A stretch of 64,000 bases of DNA, taken from the NCBI GenBank assembly GCA_025594325.1, contig JANHCV010000014.1, forward strand, positions 558,001-622,000. The letters are read 5' to 3'. The first letter of the stretch is position 1. Every line of letters begins with the position of its first letter. This document shows, one piece after another, positions 42,087-53,109 of this stretch. This stretch comes from Blastocladiella emersonii ATCC 22665 (taxonomy: Eukaryota; Blastocladiomycota; Blastocladiomycetes; Blastocladiales; Blastocladiaceae). The position numbers and the translations under genes were made by a program. The notes beneath the pieces are model-generated. The model saw only the letters and a program-made list of their open reading frames with translations, did no database searches and was not told the origin of the DNA.

Positions 42087-44751
42087 TCATGCGCCAGGAC
42101 TTGTTTTTGGGCCAGGGAACGACAGAGGGCAGGTACATTCAGGGATGTAAGTGCGCTGCTGCTCGATGGCATACCGCCGAAGAATGTCAACCGCCGTCGA
42201 CATGGACCGTTTGCCCGCCCAAAGCGGAGCAGGGTGGGAAAAGTGCGAGCGGGGCACAATTGGGTGGGTGGTCAGCGGCATCGAGGCGAGGGAGAAACGC
42301 TTGTTGATGCCAACAACAACGGTTCGGCCATTATGATCAATTTCGACAGCCCTTGCAAGCGACAAAAAGGGAAGTGCAAGCGTCTCGTAGCGCACGCCGT
42401 CAATACAAAGTACCACGGCACCGTTGCCGTTCTGAAGTTGCTTCCAGTCAGAAGTGACCTTGATTGTCGCCTTGTCCCAGGCGCATGGAAGCTCAAGCGT
42501 GAGCTCAGCGCGATGAAAACGCTCGACAAGACCGCGAACAGGGAGCGAGAACTCAGGACCTGAGCGTCGCGCAACAAACGAAGCTGCAAGAATTCCATCA
42601 ATTGCGCCGCGCTGCGAGTGGACGGGAACCGACGTCGGGTTCATGCGTGAGACGGAAATTTCGTCCGGGCTGAACGCCATGTAGGCCGTGGTGTAGCAGC
42701 CAGCGCCCGAGTTGTGACTGTTGTCAAAGGCATAGTCCGGAACCACTGCACCTCGAAGGCGATGCACGTGCGACGATGAAGGTGGGAAAACGAGGTTCCA
42801 AGGCGCGTACGCGGTCACCGTAACCGCGTTCCCGTTGGCCGAGCGAACGGTATGCACCGAATCGAAGCGAAATGCGCGGGTCCCATCGGTCAGTGCGAGC
42901 ACGATGCCGCAATAATGCTCGGGGAGCACAATGGATGTGGTCAGCTCGAGGCGGCACACGCGCGATTCGTCGGCAGTTTTGTGTTCAATTGGAAAGCCGT
43001 AGAGTTGTGCGTGGGCAACAAGCTCGGGAAACCACGCGCTCGCAACGCACGGCTCGATTAGGCGCCAAAATTCGGGCATTGCTGGCCACGGAAGCGAGGT
43101 GTATGGCGTTGCACTTGCCCAAGTCAAGCGGCCCGAAGCGAACGCGCCTGCCAGCAGCTTGGGGAAGAACGCGCCCGTGGCAAAAATCTCGGCTACACAG
43201 TCAGCATGCACATGCGTTAGGTGCACGGTCGGCCGTGTGATTAAATCATTGCCCCGTACCTGTGTACCGGCACCGATTGACACGGTCAAGCAAATGCACC
43301 CTGGCACAGGATATGAGATTGCCAATGATGTACGGTGAAGTAGAAAGCTGGACAGGAACAGCAGGAGTCTGGAGCTTGAAAAAGGTGTAGGTAAAGTAGG
43401 GCTTAGCCGACTCGTCCTGCTGATGCAGCGTGGGAAGCGACCACGCGAACGGCTGCACCCAGTTCGACCAATGTTGCCCGTTAGGAAACTCAACCAGGCC
43501 AACGCCAAAGAGAGTTGGAATCAGATCCGGCAGGATCGCGAGCGAGTAAATGAGGTAGTCGCGGTGATTGGCGGCAAAGATGGGTTCGCAAACCGTGAAG
43601 AGGAGCGAGCGCTGAGCACCCGAAGGTTCCTTGAGAAGCGGAGGCCCATGAATGAGCGTGTTGAGGAGGCCGTAGTCGTTCGCAGCCGCGGTCGCGTCAA
43701 TGGCATCGAAGCGGTAGCTCACATCAGCAACAAGCTCTTCGAGGTGCTCCATGGCGATTCCACACGCAAAAGTAACGCTCGACTTGACCTGACCCGATCG
43801 GGTGCAAAGAACGCGGCGGAGAGCACCGAGCAAGTCCTGGAGTTCGATCAGCACGCCCGTATCGTACGAGGCGCCGTCAAAGTCGACCGAGAAGGCGCGA
43901 TAAGGATGCAGCTCGGGAGAAACCGTATACTCGACCGACTCGTCGCCGCGAACGTCAAGCATGGTCGGGTTCACACAAAGTTCGTCGTCGTCGTCGTCGG
44001 TACCGCGAGATTTGAGGAAACACGCCTTGGTGCGAGCGAGCCGGTCCGCAGAGCAAGTCAGGCGCGACTGCGTGGACCGCGGCAGACCGCCGCCGTACCG
44101 ATCGGACAGATCGGCTGAGCGCTCCTTGTCGGCGGTGTAGTAGTAGCCGGCCAGGACAACGTCCTCGTCCTCGGGCATCACCTCGGCGCGACGCTGGTCG
44201 AGTTCGGCCGTCGTCCACTCAACGCCAAGCCACGCCCGCCAGCACCGCTGCACGTCGCGCAGTGAGCTTTCGGCATGAACACGCACGGAAGCGGTGGCGC
44301 CGGTCCAGTCGTGCTCGAGGCAAGCGAGCATGATCGATTCCCAGAACGAGGCAACGGGTGGGTCGAGCTCCTGCGAATAGACGAGCTGAGCGACGTAGGT
44401 GGTAAGCTTGGCCTCGGCAAGGTCGCCACCACGGGTCCGAAGCGCATGGAGAACCATGAGCGAGCGAGCAAGCACCTCGGGCTGCGAGTCGTGGAAGTGG
44501 AAATCAATCGCGTGCGCAACCTCGCGCTGCTCGGCGCAGCGCAGGGTGCGTCCAACATGACGCAAGTCGCGAATCTCGCAAAGGAGCACATTATAGGTGG
44601 CTCCGGTCGAAATCGTGTGGTAGCGAAGCAAGTCCATGGAGCGGCTCTCACCGAACGGCAACGAGGCCGGACTCTTGCGGAACCGGGTCGCGCTCGTCGG
44701 CGTCATAGTCAGCAAGGGTGGTTCTTTGCATCGAGTCTTCATTGCGTTCAT
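42087..44751 (-). CDS. DUF4470-domain protein (DNAAF3-like N-terminal domain)
   Basis: Exons 43260-44751 and 42087-43192; the 67-nt intron has a GTACGG donor, CTGAC branch and TGTAG acceptor; 865 aa. Start taken at 44751 (MNAMKTRCKEPP); 44742 is possible. Residues about 45-140 match the DUF4470 pattern: 'YNVLLCEIRDLRHVGRTL', 'FHDSQPEVLARSLMVL', 'VASFWESIML'. DUF4470 occurs in dynein axonemal assembly factor 3 and in many fungal proteins of unknown role. The C-terminal half is unassigned. The stop at 42087 probably results from a frameshift, since coding-like sequence continues downstream (41609-42086). In a zoosporic fungus a flagellar assembly role is conceivable but unproven. Confidence 0.6.
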
Positions 44752-45127
44752 GTGGAGCCGGGTATGGCAGCGAGGGGCAAAAGGCAAGGGCAGCTGGTCG
44801 AAGGCGAAAACTCGGCACGGGAGTGAGCACTGCAACGCATCACGTGTTCAGTCACATGATATCGGAACGCGTCTCTCGTGCGCAGCCCGGGAGAGCAGCC
44901 CACGTCTCCATCACGGCCGCGGCACGCGCTCGACTCGTTATGCTATTCTCAACCGTGCGCTCTCGGTCTCGCCCAGCTTTTTTGGACTTGGCCGTCGCAC
45001 CGACCGTGTGTTTAGGTGAATTAACAAGTGCGTTGTCGCGATGACCCTGCAGCGGATCAGCCAGCTGAACTTCATGGATTGCGTAGCCTACTATTTCGTT
45101 AAGCCTTAGTGTCCGACAAACACAAAC
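44752..45127. promoter_or_regulatory. Promoter region of the DUF4470 gene with CACGTG and TCACATGA sites
   Basis: ATCACGTG (core 44841-44846) and TCACATGA (about 44852-44859) lie 90-110 bp upstream of the start at 44751, followed by ACGCGT. The arrangement resembles the promoters of the F-box-like families. Confidence 0.4.
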
Positions 45128-46637
45128 CTAGTCTTCACATCGACACAAACTCTGTCCTGGTCGTGAATTCCTCAGCGCGAGCCAAGAGTTCTCCGGCGCG
45201 TGGGACGTGAGGTCGTTGATGCGGGCCGCGAGGTCGAACACAGCCGAGTTGCTCGAGTGGACGTTGGCCGTGACGCGGCGGACGAGGTCCGTGACCTACG
45301 TGTTTTTGCGGTCCTCGGCAACAGCGTCGGCGAGCTCGTCCCACGCCTGAAGCGACTCCCAAAGGGCCTCCTCGGCAGCTTCACGCTGCGCGAACATGGT
45401 GGTCACCCAGGTGGTCACCTCGGACTCAGCCTCGACCAGCTGCTTCTCGGCGTTGCTGAGAAGTCTCTAGCTCGAACGCGTCCTCAAGAGAAACGAGAGT
45501 CACAGCTGCAAGCTGCGCGTCGTCGTCGAGGTGTGTCGCGTGCAGGTGCGCGGGGATCGGCGCAAACGAGTCGGTTGGCGATGCGGGCGCGCGGTTGTTG
45601 AGGAGGTCGACGAGCGCAACCTTGAACTCAGTCAGCGACGCGGTCGGCGCGAGCGACAGGTTCAGGCGGAGGAAGGGGAGGAACGACGCGAGCGCCGACG
45701 CGGCATCGGCAGCCGAACTGCTCGGAACCGCCGCGAGGAGCTTGGGGCGCCCACGCCTTGGCGGCCTCGGATGCGCGGTGGAGCTGCTGAGTGACCGAGA
45801 CGCCCTCAGTCGGCGCACCCGGGTGCAGCGCGTTGACGAGCGCGAGCGCCGCCTTCTCGAGCGCCGTGCGCGACGTCTTGGTGCGGTGCAGCTGCGCAGC
45901 GACCTCGCCGAGGTTGCTCTGCAGTTTGGCCGCCTTGGACTGCAGGTCCTCGATGACGCGAGCGAGTTGAGCTCGCGATGCATCGCCGCCACCGTGTCCT
46001 GCATGACGATGGCCTGCGCCACGATGTCGGCGACTGTGGGCGACGAGGCGCGTGAGGACTTGGGCCACGGGGACGTTGTTGACTCGTCTCAGTTGATTTG
46101 AGTAGTGGAAATGTGCAGATCCTCCTTCGCTTCCTCGATCGCGACTCGAATCGTGTTCGTTTCGGCCGCGAAAAAGTCGTCAAGTCGGACGGCGAGACGG
46201 CCGGGGTGCCACTGCAGTGGAAGATCTTGACGCGCACGTCGTGGCACACGGCGGGGAACGCGTCGAGGTCGCTCGGCACGGACGCAATCTTGCGCTCGAG
46301 CTCCTCGTTATTGGCGAGCGCGTCCGCGAGCTGCTGCTCGAGGTCGGCATTGCGCGCGCGCAGTGTCGTGCGCTCCTGGTTGAGCGCGACCTAGTGGTTG
46401 GCGTTGGTCACCTCGGCCGCTCCAGCCGCAGCCTCGGTCTCAGCGATGTGCTCGCGCAGGTCGGCCGCCTCGCGCTGGTATGCCGCCGAGTCCTGCCCGG
46501 CGGACGCCACCTGGGCCACGCGCTTGCGGGTGTGCGCCTCGAGCGCCGCCTTCTCGTCCTGCAGCGTGCGGGCCTCAGCAATGGCCTCCTCGAGCGCACG
46601 ACAGGTTGGCGTTGGTCGTGCGCAGAATCTGTTGTAC
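45128..46637 (-). pseudogene. Coiled-coil protein gene, broken and cut off at its 5' end by the dispersed repeat
   Basis: Successive minus-strand pieces read as coiled coil: 'LEEAIAEARTLQDEKAALEA' and 'AYQREAADLREHIAETEAA' near 46400-46600; 'LRARNADLEQQLADALANNE' near 46320; 'DLQSKAAKLQSNLGEVAAQL' near 45910; 'LVEAESEVTTWVTTMFAQRE' near 45400. In-frame TAGs lie at 46391-46393 and 45296-45298, with several frame changes between pieces; some may be introns. Continuity ends at about 46638 where the repeat begins, so the start is lost. Likely a dead structural or cytoskeletal protein gene. Confidence 0.55.
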
Positions 46638-47165
46638 AAGTCAACGCATCGTAGCGTACCGGATTACATCTCCGATCAGACGCGACCACCACACCCACGT
46701 GTGCACGCGCCGCGCCACTCCGAAACAATCGACCGAGGCGGTTGCGCCGCCGCCACCACGGCTGCGCCATGTGCGTCACCCGGTCTGATGGAACCGACGA
46801 GGCGGACTTGACGCAGCGTGGCATAAACGTGCGCGCGTCGCGGGCGAGCGGGCCGCGTCTCAGGACCGACGCGATCATCATTCGGCCGTCGATGAGCGGC
46901 GGCGGCGGCGTGTGGGCCCACCCCGCGCCCGTCGATGTTGGTGACCGCGGCGAGCGCCTGAGGATGATGGTGACCGTGGCGAGAGTGAACCGAGATGCTG
47001 AGCATGAGACTTGCACTGACGCTCAAACGATGAGGTGTGCGGCACGTAGACAAGTTTAATCTCGGCACGCGAGGCAAGGACAAGGGATTGATGATAGACG
47101 CCGCGAGCACACCTGCGACGAGTTGCAGGCTGGCAAGGTCAGATCGGTTGCGGTCAAGGCGCAAG
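46638..47165 (+). repeat. Dispersed repeat, copy B (about 525 bp)
   Basis: Second copy of the element at 40273-40773, direct orientation, about 6.4 kb apart. It abuts the truncated coiled-coil gene on the left. The two copies share long blocks but differ by scattered substitutions and short indels, so duplication is not recent. Confidence 0.75.
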
Positions 47166-47570
47166 GCGAGACGCGCGTCATGGCGCGCCCACTCACCGCG
47201 GCGGTGCGGCGCCCAAAAACCGCCCGGCGGTGCATCAACCTGCCGCTTGTCAAATTTCACCCTCGGTGAAGCCGAGTTTGAGGTCGCGCTGGGGTGGAGC
47301 TCGTCTCACCTTCACGGTCGCCACACTGCTTCAGGCGTGCGGGGCGGGGCGCCGGCCGTTGGCCGGATCGCCGTGCGTGTTGAGAGGGGAGTACATCTAG
47401 CGCGCGCTCCCCTCGGTCCTCCCTCCCGCTGTCGACCCTTCTCGCATAGACGACTCGTAGAATTTTGTTCGTTCGTTCGCAGGACCAACCTGCCCGCTGC
47501 GGACTGCGGCGCCACGCCATTGCTGCGCCACTACGCCGCGCCCCAGGATCACTGCACCCCATCACCGACC
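47166..47570. promoter_or_regulatory. Upstream region of the gene at 47571
   Basis: 405 bp, contiguous open frame with the following gene but no sign of selection on it. Presumed promoter and leader. Confidence 0.3.
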
Positions 47571-48926
47571 ATGGACCTCCACCACGACCAGCACGACCGC
47601 GACCACTACTACCGCAGGTTCGCGGGCGACGACAGCGAAGACGAGTGCGCCGAGTGGGGCGCGCCGCTCGCGGCCTCGGCGCCCGCCGTCGCCGTCGACA
47701 CGCACTGCGCGAGCCTACTCGGCGGCGACGACGATGCGTGGCCGACCCAGTTCGCCGACGACGACCTCGCTGCCGCCGCCAGCATCCGCGTCCCCGCCTC
47801 GTCACTTCCCGCAAGCGCGAGCCCGTCGCACGCGGCGCCGCCATCCTGGCTCCTCCCCGCGGCGCCGCCCGCCGCCCCGCGCGGCAAGCCCACCACCCCA
47901 CCCTCTTTGCACTTCCACCACCACCCGCCCCCGCCGACCCACGTCGCCGCGACGCTGCACGCCATGGACGCGGCGCACGACACGGACTTCAGCTCGTGGG
48001 TCCGCGACCCGACACACGCGGCCGCGATCGCCGCGTGGCTCGCCGCGACGGCGCCCGGCCACGCGCTCGACCAGACGGCGCGCGTCATCGCGTACATCAC
48101 CGGGTTCTCGACGGCGGGCCCGGGTCCGGCGGGCGGGTGGAACTACGGCCACGTCGCGTGGCTCGCGCGCGCGTGTGTTGCGCCGGATCTCGCGCGGGAG
48201 TGCGGCGGCGAGTGTGGGGCGCAGCGGTGGGTCCCGCCGCCCATCGCGCCGGTGCACGGGTGGCAGGTGTTGCCGTCGGCGCCGAGGATGATGCGCGCGG
48301 CAACGGGGCGGAAGCGGTCGCTCAGCAGCGCCGAGTCGCTGTCGTCGTGGTCGCCGACCTCGCTCGCCGCCCCTTCACCACCAACACCAACCTCAGCAGC
48401 CTACCACGCCCCCGCAACCCGCGCCCCCTCCACCCTCGCGCGCCTCGTCACCCTGCTGACCCTCCCCTCCCCTCTCCTCCCGTCCCACATCCCCGCCGCC
48501 GTCGCCGAACACGACCGCGTGCCACCCGCCGCCGCCGCGTTGCTCGCGCACCTGCTGCCCTCGCTCCCGTGCGTGCAGGTGCGCCACGCGGTGCTGGACG
48601 CGGTGACGCACGGGTGGCCGTTTGCGCGGGTCCACGCGCTCGTGTGCGCCGTCGACGCGGCCGCGGGGCGCAGCGTCGTGGATATGGCGTGGAAGCGGTT
48701 CCGCGTGCGCGTGTGGGCGGGCGCTGCGGGGGCGGAGACGAACGTACCGGTGGGCGACGAGGCGCGGATGGTGCGCCGCCCGCGGAGGAAGCGCGGCGAG
48801 GAGGAAGGACGCGACGAGGTGTTCGGGATGCCACCGCTCGCCAAGCGCGCAAGGCCGGCGGCCGCTGCTGTCGTCGTGCCGCCGCCGCCCGCGTGGATGG
48901 TCGTGGTGCCGTCGCAGCCCGAGTAG
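47571..48926 (+). CDS. Unidentified Ala/Pro/His-rich protein, 451 aa
   Basis: Start at ATG 47571 (MDLHHDQHDRDHYYRRF), the first Met with good context (gaccATGG); the frame is open further upstream but without likely starts. The N-terminal ~120 residues are acidic then Pro/His-rich. A more globular segment follows: 'DFSSWVRDPTHAAAIAAWL' and 'NYGHVAWLARACVAPDLARE'. A second Leu-rich segment near residues 300-360 ('LLTLPSPLLPSHIPAAVAEH') precedes basic clusters (RRPRRKRGEEE; AKRARP) that may be nuclear signals. Third-codon positions are nearly all G/C, as in the core genes. Converges on the bisphosphate nucleotidase gene. No family recognised. Confidence 0.6.
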   Translation: MDLHHDQHDRDHYYRRFAGDDSEDECAEWGAPLAASAPAVAVDTHCASLLGGDDDAWPTQFADDDLAAAASIRVPASSLPASASPSHAAPPSWLLPAAPPAAPRGKPTTPPSLHFHHHPPPPTHVAATLHAMDAAHDTDFSSWVRDPTHAAAIAAWLAATAPGHALDQTARVIAYITGFSTAGPGPAGGWNYGHVAWLARACVAPDLARECGGECGAQRWVPPPIAPVHGWQVLPSAPRMMRAATGRKRSLSSAESLSSWSPTSLAAPSPPTPTSAAYHAPATRAPSTLARLVTLLTLPSPLLPSHIPAAVAEHDRVPPAAAALLAHLLPSLPCVQVRHAVLDAVTHGWPFARVHALVCAVDAAAGRSVVDMAWKRFRVRVWAGAAGAETNVPVGDEARMVRRPRRKRGEEEGRDEVFGMPPLAKRARPAAAAVVVPPPPAWMVVVPSQPE

Positions 48927-48984
48927 ACAACGAGGATGTGATGTGATGTGATAGAATGTACATAGTGTATTCCCCACCCTCGAC

Positions 48985-50273
48985 CTACATGTTCCCCTTC
49001 AGCTTCTTCGCCTTCTCCGCCGCCTCGACGTACGCGTGGAACCCGTCGTCCTTCTGAACCGCGTCAATCACCTTCTGGTGCAGCTCGCGCGGTCCACTCG
49101 TCGCGACTACGCCCGTGTTGCGCGCGAGGAGCCCCGACGGCGAAAAAACGAGCGGCTCGCCGAACAGGTCCGTGACGATCCCGCCGGCCTCCTCGACGAG
49201 CAGCACGCCCGACGCGTGGTCCCAGATCTTCTCCTTGTACGCCGGGTCGCCGAGGATCCGCAGGTAGACGTGTCCGTCGCCGCGCGCGAGCGCCGCGTAC
49301 TTGCACTGCGAGTCGAGGCGGCGCGAGTCGCGCGTGGCGTCGATCCCGAGCGCGCGCATCACGTTCGCCGAGAGCGCGTGGTTGCTGTGGCTCGACTCGT
49401 AGCTCTCGAGGACCACGGGGCGAGACGTGTCCTTGGCGGTCACGAGCCGCGTCGAGAGCGCGGCCAGGTCCGCGACGGACGTCAGGGGGACGGTGGTGAG
49501 CGAGTTGAGATTGGCCTGGAACGCGCCGTGCCCGCGCACCGCCCACTGCAGCGTCGAGCCCGATTCCCGGGAATCGCCTGGGACGGCCGGCGGGTCGACG
49601 CCCGCGGGGAACGGCAGGTGCGGGCAACCGAGCACGCCGACCTGCACCTGGTTCTCGGCGTCGAGCAGCGCCAGGCACACGGCAAACTGCTGCTGCCGCA
49701 GAAACCCCTTGGTCCCGTCGATCGGGTCCAGCGTCCAGTAACGCCGCGCCGGGGTTGGGGCAGATGCGGTGGATTTGGCGGCGCTCGCGCGGTCGATCAG
49801 GTCCCACCACTACGCGGGACACGGGATAGGGTTAGCTCGGAATCGCCGGGACGCGAGGGTTACGGGGCGGGCAGTCGCACCTCGTCGTCGCGCATGCCGT
49901 GGGCCTCGGGGCGGTCGCCGACAGCATGGCGTATCGCGTCCATGACGCGGCCCGCGAGCGCCGGGTCCGACCGCAGCGCCGCCGACTCCTCCTCGCCGAC
50001 GATCGGGTCGGCCGCCGTGGACGCGTCGCGCGAGAGAAAGTACGAGATGACGGCCTGGCACGCAAAGTCGGCGACTAGACAGACGAGACGCAGCGTGAGC
50101 ACGCGACGATGCGAGCGCGGGTGCGTGAAGGTGAACGGACCAGTGACGGGCGAGCGGTCGGCCTTGGCGCGGCTGTCGCCAGCGGTTAGCGACTTGGCGA
50201 GGACGTGGCGCGCGACGCGCGTCGCGGCGTGCACGGCGTTGACGGCCAGGAGGAGCTCGGTCTGCAGTTTCAT
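48985..50273 (-). CDS. MET22: 3'(2'),5'-bisphosphate nucleotidase (HAL2/MET22 type)
   Basis: Three exons: 50141-50273, 49881-50074 and 48985-49809, 383 aa. Introns of 66 and 71 nt (GTCCGT donor with TCTAG acceptor; GTGCGA donor with GCGTAG acceptor). N-terminus 'ELLLAVNAVHAATRVAR' and 'KADRSPVTVADFACQAVI' across the first junction. Metal and catalytic motifs: 'DPIVGEEES', 'LDPIDGTKGFLR', and the inositol-phosphatase signature 'WDHASGVLLVEEAGGIVTD'. The enzyme dephosphorylates 3'-phosphoadenosine 5'-phosphate (PAP) to AMP, clearing a by-product of sulfate assimilation; the yeast enzyme is Li+/Na+-sensitive and affects salt tolerance and methionine synthesis. Length is near the yeast protein (357 aa). 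Secure. Confidence 0.93.
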
Positions 50274-51422
50274 GGTTGCTCGATGCATGGGTTCCTTCGG
50301 GAGTGGGGAGGGGAGGAAGGGGCGTGGCGAACATGGATGCGAGCGAAAATTTCGGGCCGCGTGGCAACGCATCGCGTGACCATCGATCAACACGCTTCCG
50401 CTCCGCCTCGCCCGCCCGCCGCCCACCGACCGCATATCAGCCACGCTCACCTCCGCACCTCCTCTCTTCTCCTGCTCTCAATCCGCATGGTATCCTTAGA
50501 TCCCACCTGCAGGCTCACATGTACTACACCCTTCACACCGATGTATCGACAGCGTGCAGCCGCCTGCTCAAAAGGCAGCGCGATTGCGGTGGCTTGAGTC
50601 AACTCCATGCTAGAGTCAGCGAGCGGCGACGCTGCACCGGGCCCGCCACTGTTTCCCCGCCCGTACCTCAAACGCACGCCTCGGCTTCCCTCGGTCCGTC
50701 CAGTCGACGTCTTTCGGCCGTTCGCGCCGTTCTCCGTTTTGGGGTCCAGCGCGGCCGGCCGATCGCGCCGCCCGGCCACGCTCGCGTCTTCCCTTTCGGG
50801 GGTCGGCGACGCGCGTGTGTGTCCGAGGACCGTGCGCGCCGAGCGCGGCCGCGTGCACCCCCCGGCCCCCACCGCGCCCATGGCCGCCGTGTGAGTTTTT
50901 CGCACACTGCTCTCGCGCGCGGTGCCCGGGCGGACGCCGCGGCCAACTTATGCGCTCTGCGCGGACCGGCAATGGGCTGTGACCCGTTCTGGGTCTCTGG
51001 CTCGCTCGGTTGCGCGCGGCGGGAGTCTGGGGCGCGCGGGCCCACCGCGGCACACGTCGCCACTTTAAGACCCTCCTGGCATCCGCGCACGCAGTGTGTC
51101 ACGGCTTTCCGTACCCCATGGAGCCTGGCCACGGCGCGGGGTCGTACATTCCCCTCTGTTTTTGCTGGTTTATGTTTGTGGTTGGTGGTGAAGGACGGAC
51201 ACGCGCGTGAGCGAGGTGTTCCTGCGTTGCTGCTTTATTCTGATGTGCAAACGACTACGTTCGTGGCCGTGGGCGTCGCACGTCCACGAATGGTGAGTGT
51301 GCGGTTGATAATTCGCATCACGTTCAGATCACGTCGACGCGTTCCCACGCCGCGCGGCCAGTCAAGCGAGCGCGAAAGAGCGAAGTCGGTCCTCGCTCCC
51401 CCAACTCCAACCACGTAAACAA
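50274..51422. promoter_or_regulatory. Divergent intergenic region between nucleotidase gene and the tandem array
   Basis: 1.15 kb, no supported gene. A degenerate CACGTC (near 51278) sits about 150 bp before the first array member, at the position of the CACGTG found before the other copies. Confidence 0.4.
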
Positions 51423-51434
51423 ATGAAATGTTGA
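51423..51434 (+). promoter_or_regulatory. Micro-uORF of array copy 1 (ATG AAA TGT TGA)
   Basis: Its ATG lies 5 nt before the main ATG (51428) and the uORF overlaps it out of frame. Counterpart of uORFs at the other four array copies. Confidence 0.5.
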
Positions 51435-52985
51435 GAACGTTGGCATCTTTCTTCTTCTTGCCCACCGACTCGACCCTGCGGATCGATGAGCTGCCTCTCG
51501 ATCCGACCCTGCTTTGCCCGACGCCGTCCTCGCGCACGTCGCTGCACTAGCGACACCGCGCGCTCTCTTCTCGGCCTCGACGCGGGCTCTGTGCGCAACA
51601 TCCCGCGAACTACGCGTCCGCGTTGCGTGGACCCGTCGCTTGATCGGATCTGTGAGCGCGAGCGCGTTCCGCGGCGCTTCTGGCAAGTTCTCGCTCGCGG
51701 ACCAGCTCGAGATCCCGATTGTCTGGTTCCTTCGATGGCCCGGCTTGGCGCTTGCAGCGTGACCACCCGTTCCAGTCGAACGACGTGATCGCCGCCTTCT
51801 TCCGCTCGCGCCGCTACTGCCCGACGTTCGAGGACCAGGTCGAGTCGCTTGCGGTTGACGAAGGTGAATATGCGGCGCCCGTCGCTCCCGCTTCGTCCGT
51901 CAAGGGAAAGCCGGTCAAACGCGTCAAGGGCCAGCGCTCGAAGCGACGGCCGCTCAACGGCAAGCGCGCGACGAACCTGTCGGCTGCCGTACCCGCAACC
52001 GGCCCGCGGAAATGGGTTCCCGGCCCGTCGCCGCTGCTCTACTTGCTTCAAATGGTCCTCGCCAATCCACCGACCAAGCCGCACGTCTCGATCGGCCAGA
52101 GTGCGCTTCCAGAGGATCTCTTGCTCCCCATTTTCTTTGCGTTCGCCGATGACGTGCCGCGTATGCGCGTCGCTCTCGGCCACTTGTTCCGCCTCGACCG
52201 CGATATGCGCGCCGCGCGCGCGCCCGCGTCGAGACATGGACGCGTCTTTGGCTCTCAGGGCACCTAGCTCATCGCGCTGCGACTCATCAGCTGGTCGACG
52301 CGCTTGGTGATCGTCCCGAGGGCAGCATGACGTACGGTTCGTCGCTTGCGATCCTCGCTCCTATGTTGTGGAATCTCGAAATGTTCAAAGCGTTGTTGGA
52401 CGGTAACTACGGCGTTGACAAGGTGTCCGAGTTCATCGACTTCTTCTCGGACTTTCAAGTCTCGCAGCGCCTTCTTCCGCTTATGGTCGCGCGGATGGAT
52501 GCCGCGACTGCCATCCCTGACATGCTCGACTACCTTTTCTCGCACGACTGGAAGTTTGACCGTTCGCACCACCCTAACTGCTTTGCTTCCTACGCTGTTC
52601 ATCGCGAGTCGGCCGAACTCTTTGCGACGCTTCTCGCGGAATACGACGCGCCTTACATCCGTGCCGAAAAGTCAAAGCTCAACTATTTGTTCCAAATCCT
52701 CGACGATCTTCTCAAATTCAAGTCGCTTGGAGTCCGTCAGGCCGACGTGGTCCGCCCCGTGTTCATGTCCCTGATGGAGACGGACGACTTTGCGGTCGCG
52801 CTCGCCGAGGCGTTTAACGACAACGCCGACTTGATTGCGCTCCTTGAGCTTGCAATGGAGCACGCTGAGGACCCAAAGAATCTGTCCAGCGACAAGGGCT
52901 TGTTTACTCTCATCGACAAGGTTCTGTTCTCGTTCGTCAAACTCGGCAACAAGGACATCAAGTCGGTCGACGCCGCGTTCAGCGT
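51428..52985 (+). pseudogene. Family-2 array copy 1: frameshifted and 3'-truncated
   Basis: Aligned to the intact copy at 53230: start ATG 51428, then a frame change near 51500-51515 before 'DAVLAHVAALATPRALFSAS'; loss of about 20 codons near 51745 (SLFDKN... block missing); a frame change near 52210-52330; then an open stretch 'LEMFKALLDGNYGVDKVSEF' to 'VDAAFSV'. The homology stops at about 52985, exactly where a short unrelated leader/promoter of copy 2 begins, so the last ~190 codons are gone. The polybasic linker (KGKPVKRVKGQRSKRR) is retained. Dead copy at the upstream end of the array. Confidence 0.75.
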
Positions 52986-53080
52986 GAGAGGCCAATGTGT
53001 AAAACATGTGCATTATATTTTTCACCGAACGTCTCTGTGCCAGGTTTGCCTTCTTTGTGTGCCTTCCCGACACGACGCTC

Positions 53081-53109
53081 ATCCGCACGTGGCCGCGTGA
53101 CTTGCGCCA
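53081..53109 (+). promoter_or_regulatory. Conserved CACGTG promoter element of array copy 2
   Basis: ATCCGCACGTGGCCGCGTGA; the CACGTG core (53086-53091) is 144 bp before the ATG at 53230. Nearly identical strings precede copies 3 and 4, and a shortened form precedes copy 5. Confidence 0.55.

Noticed and set aside
47465-48946. 493-codon plus-strand frame overlapping the gene at 47571
   Set aside because: Arg-dominated alternative frame; the chosen frame has a plausible start, acidic and hydrophobic segments and NLS-like clusters.
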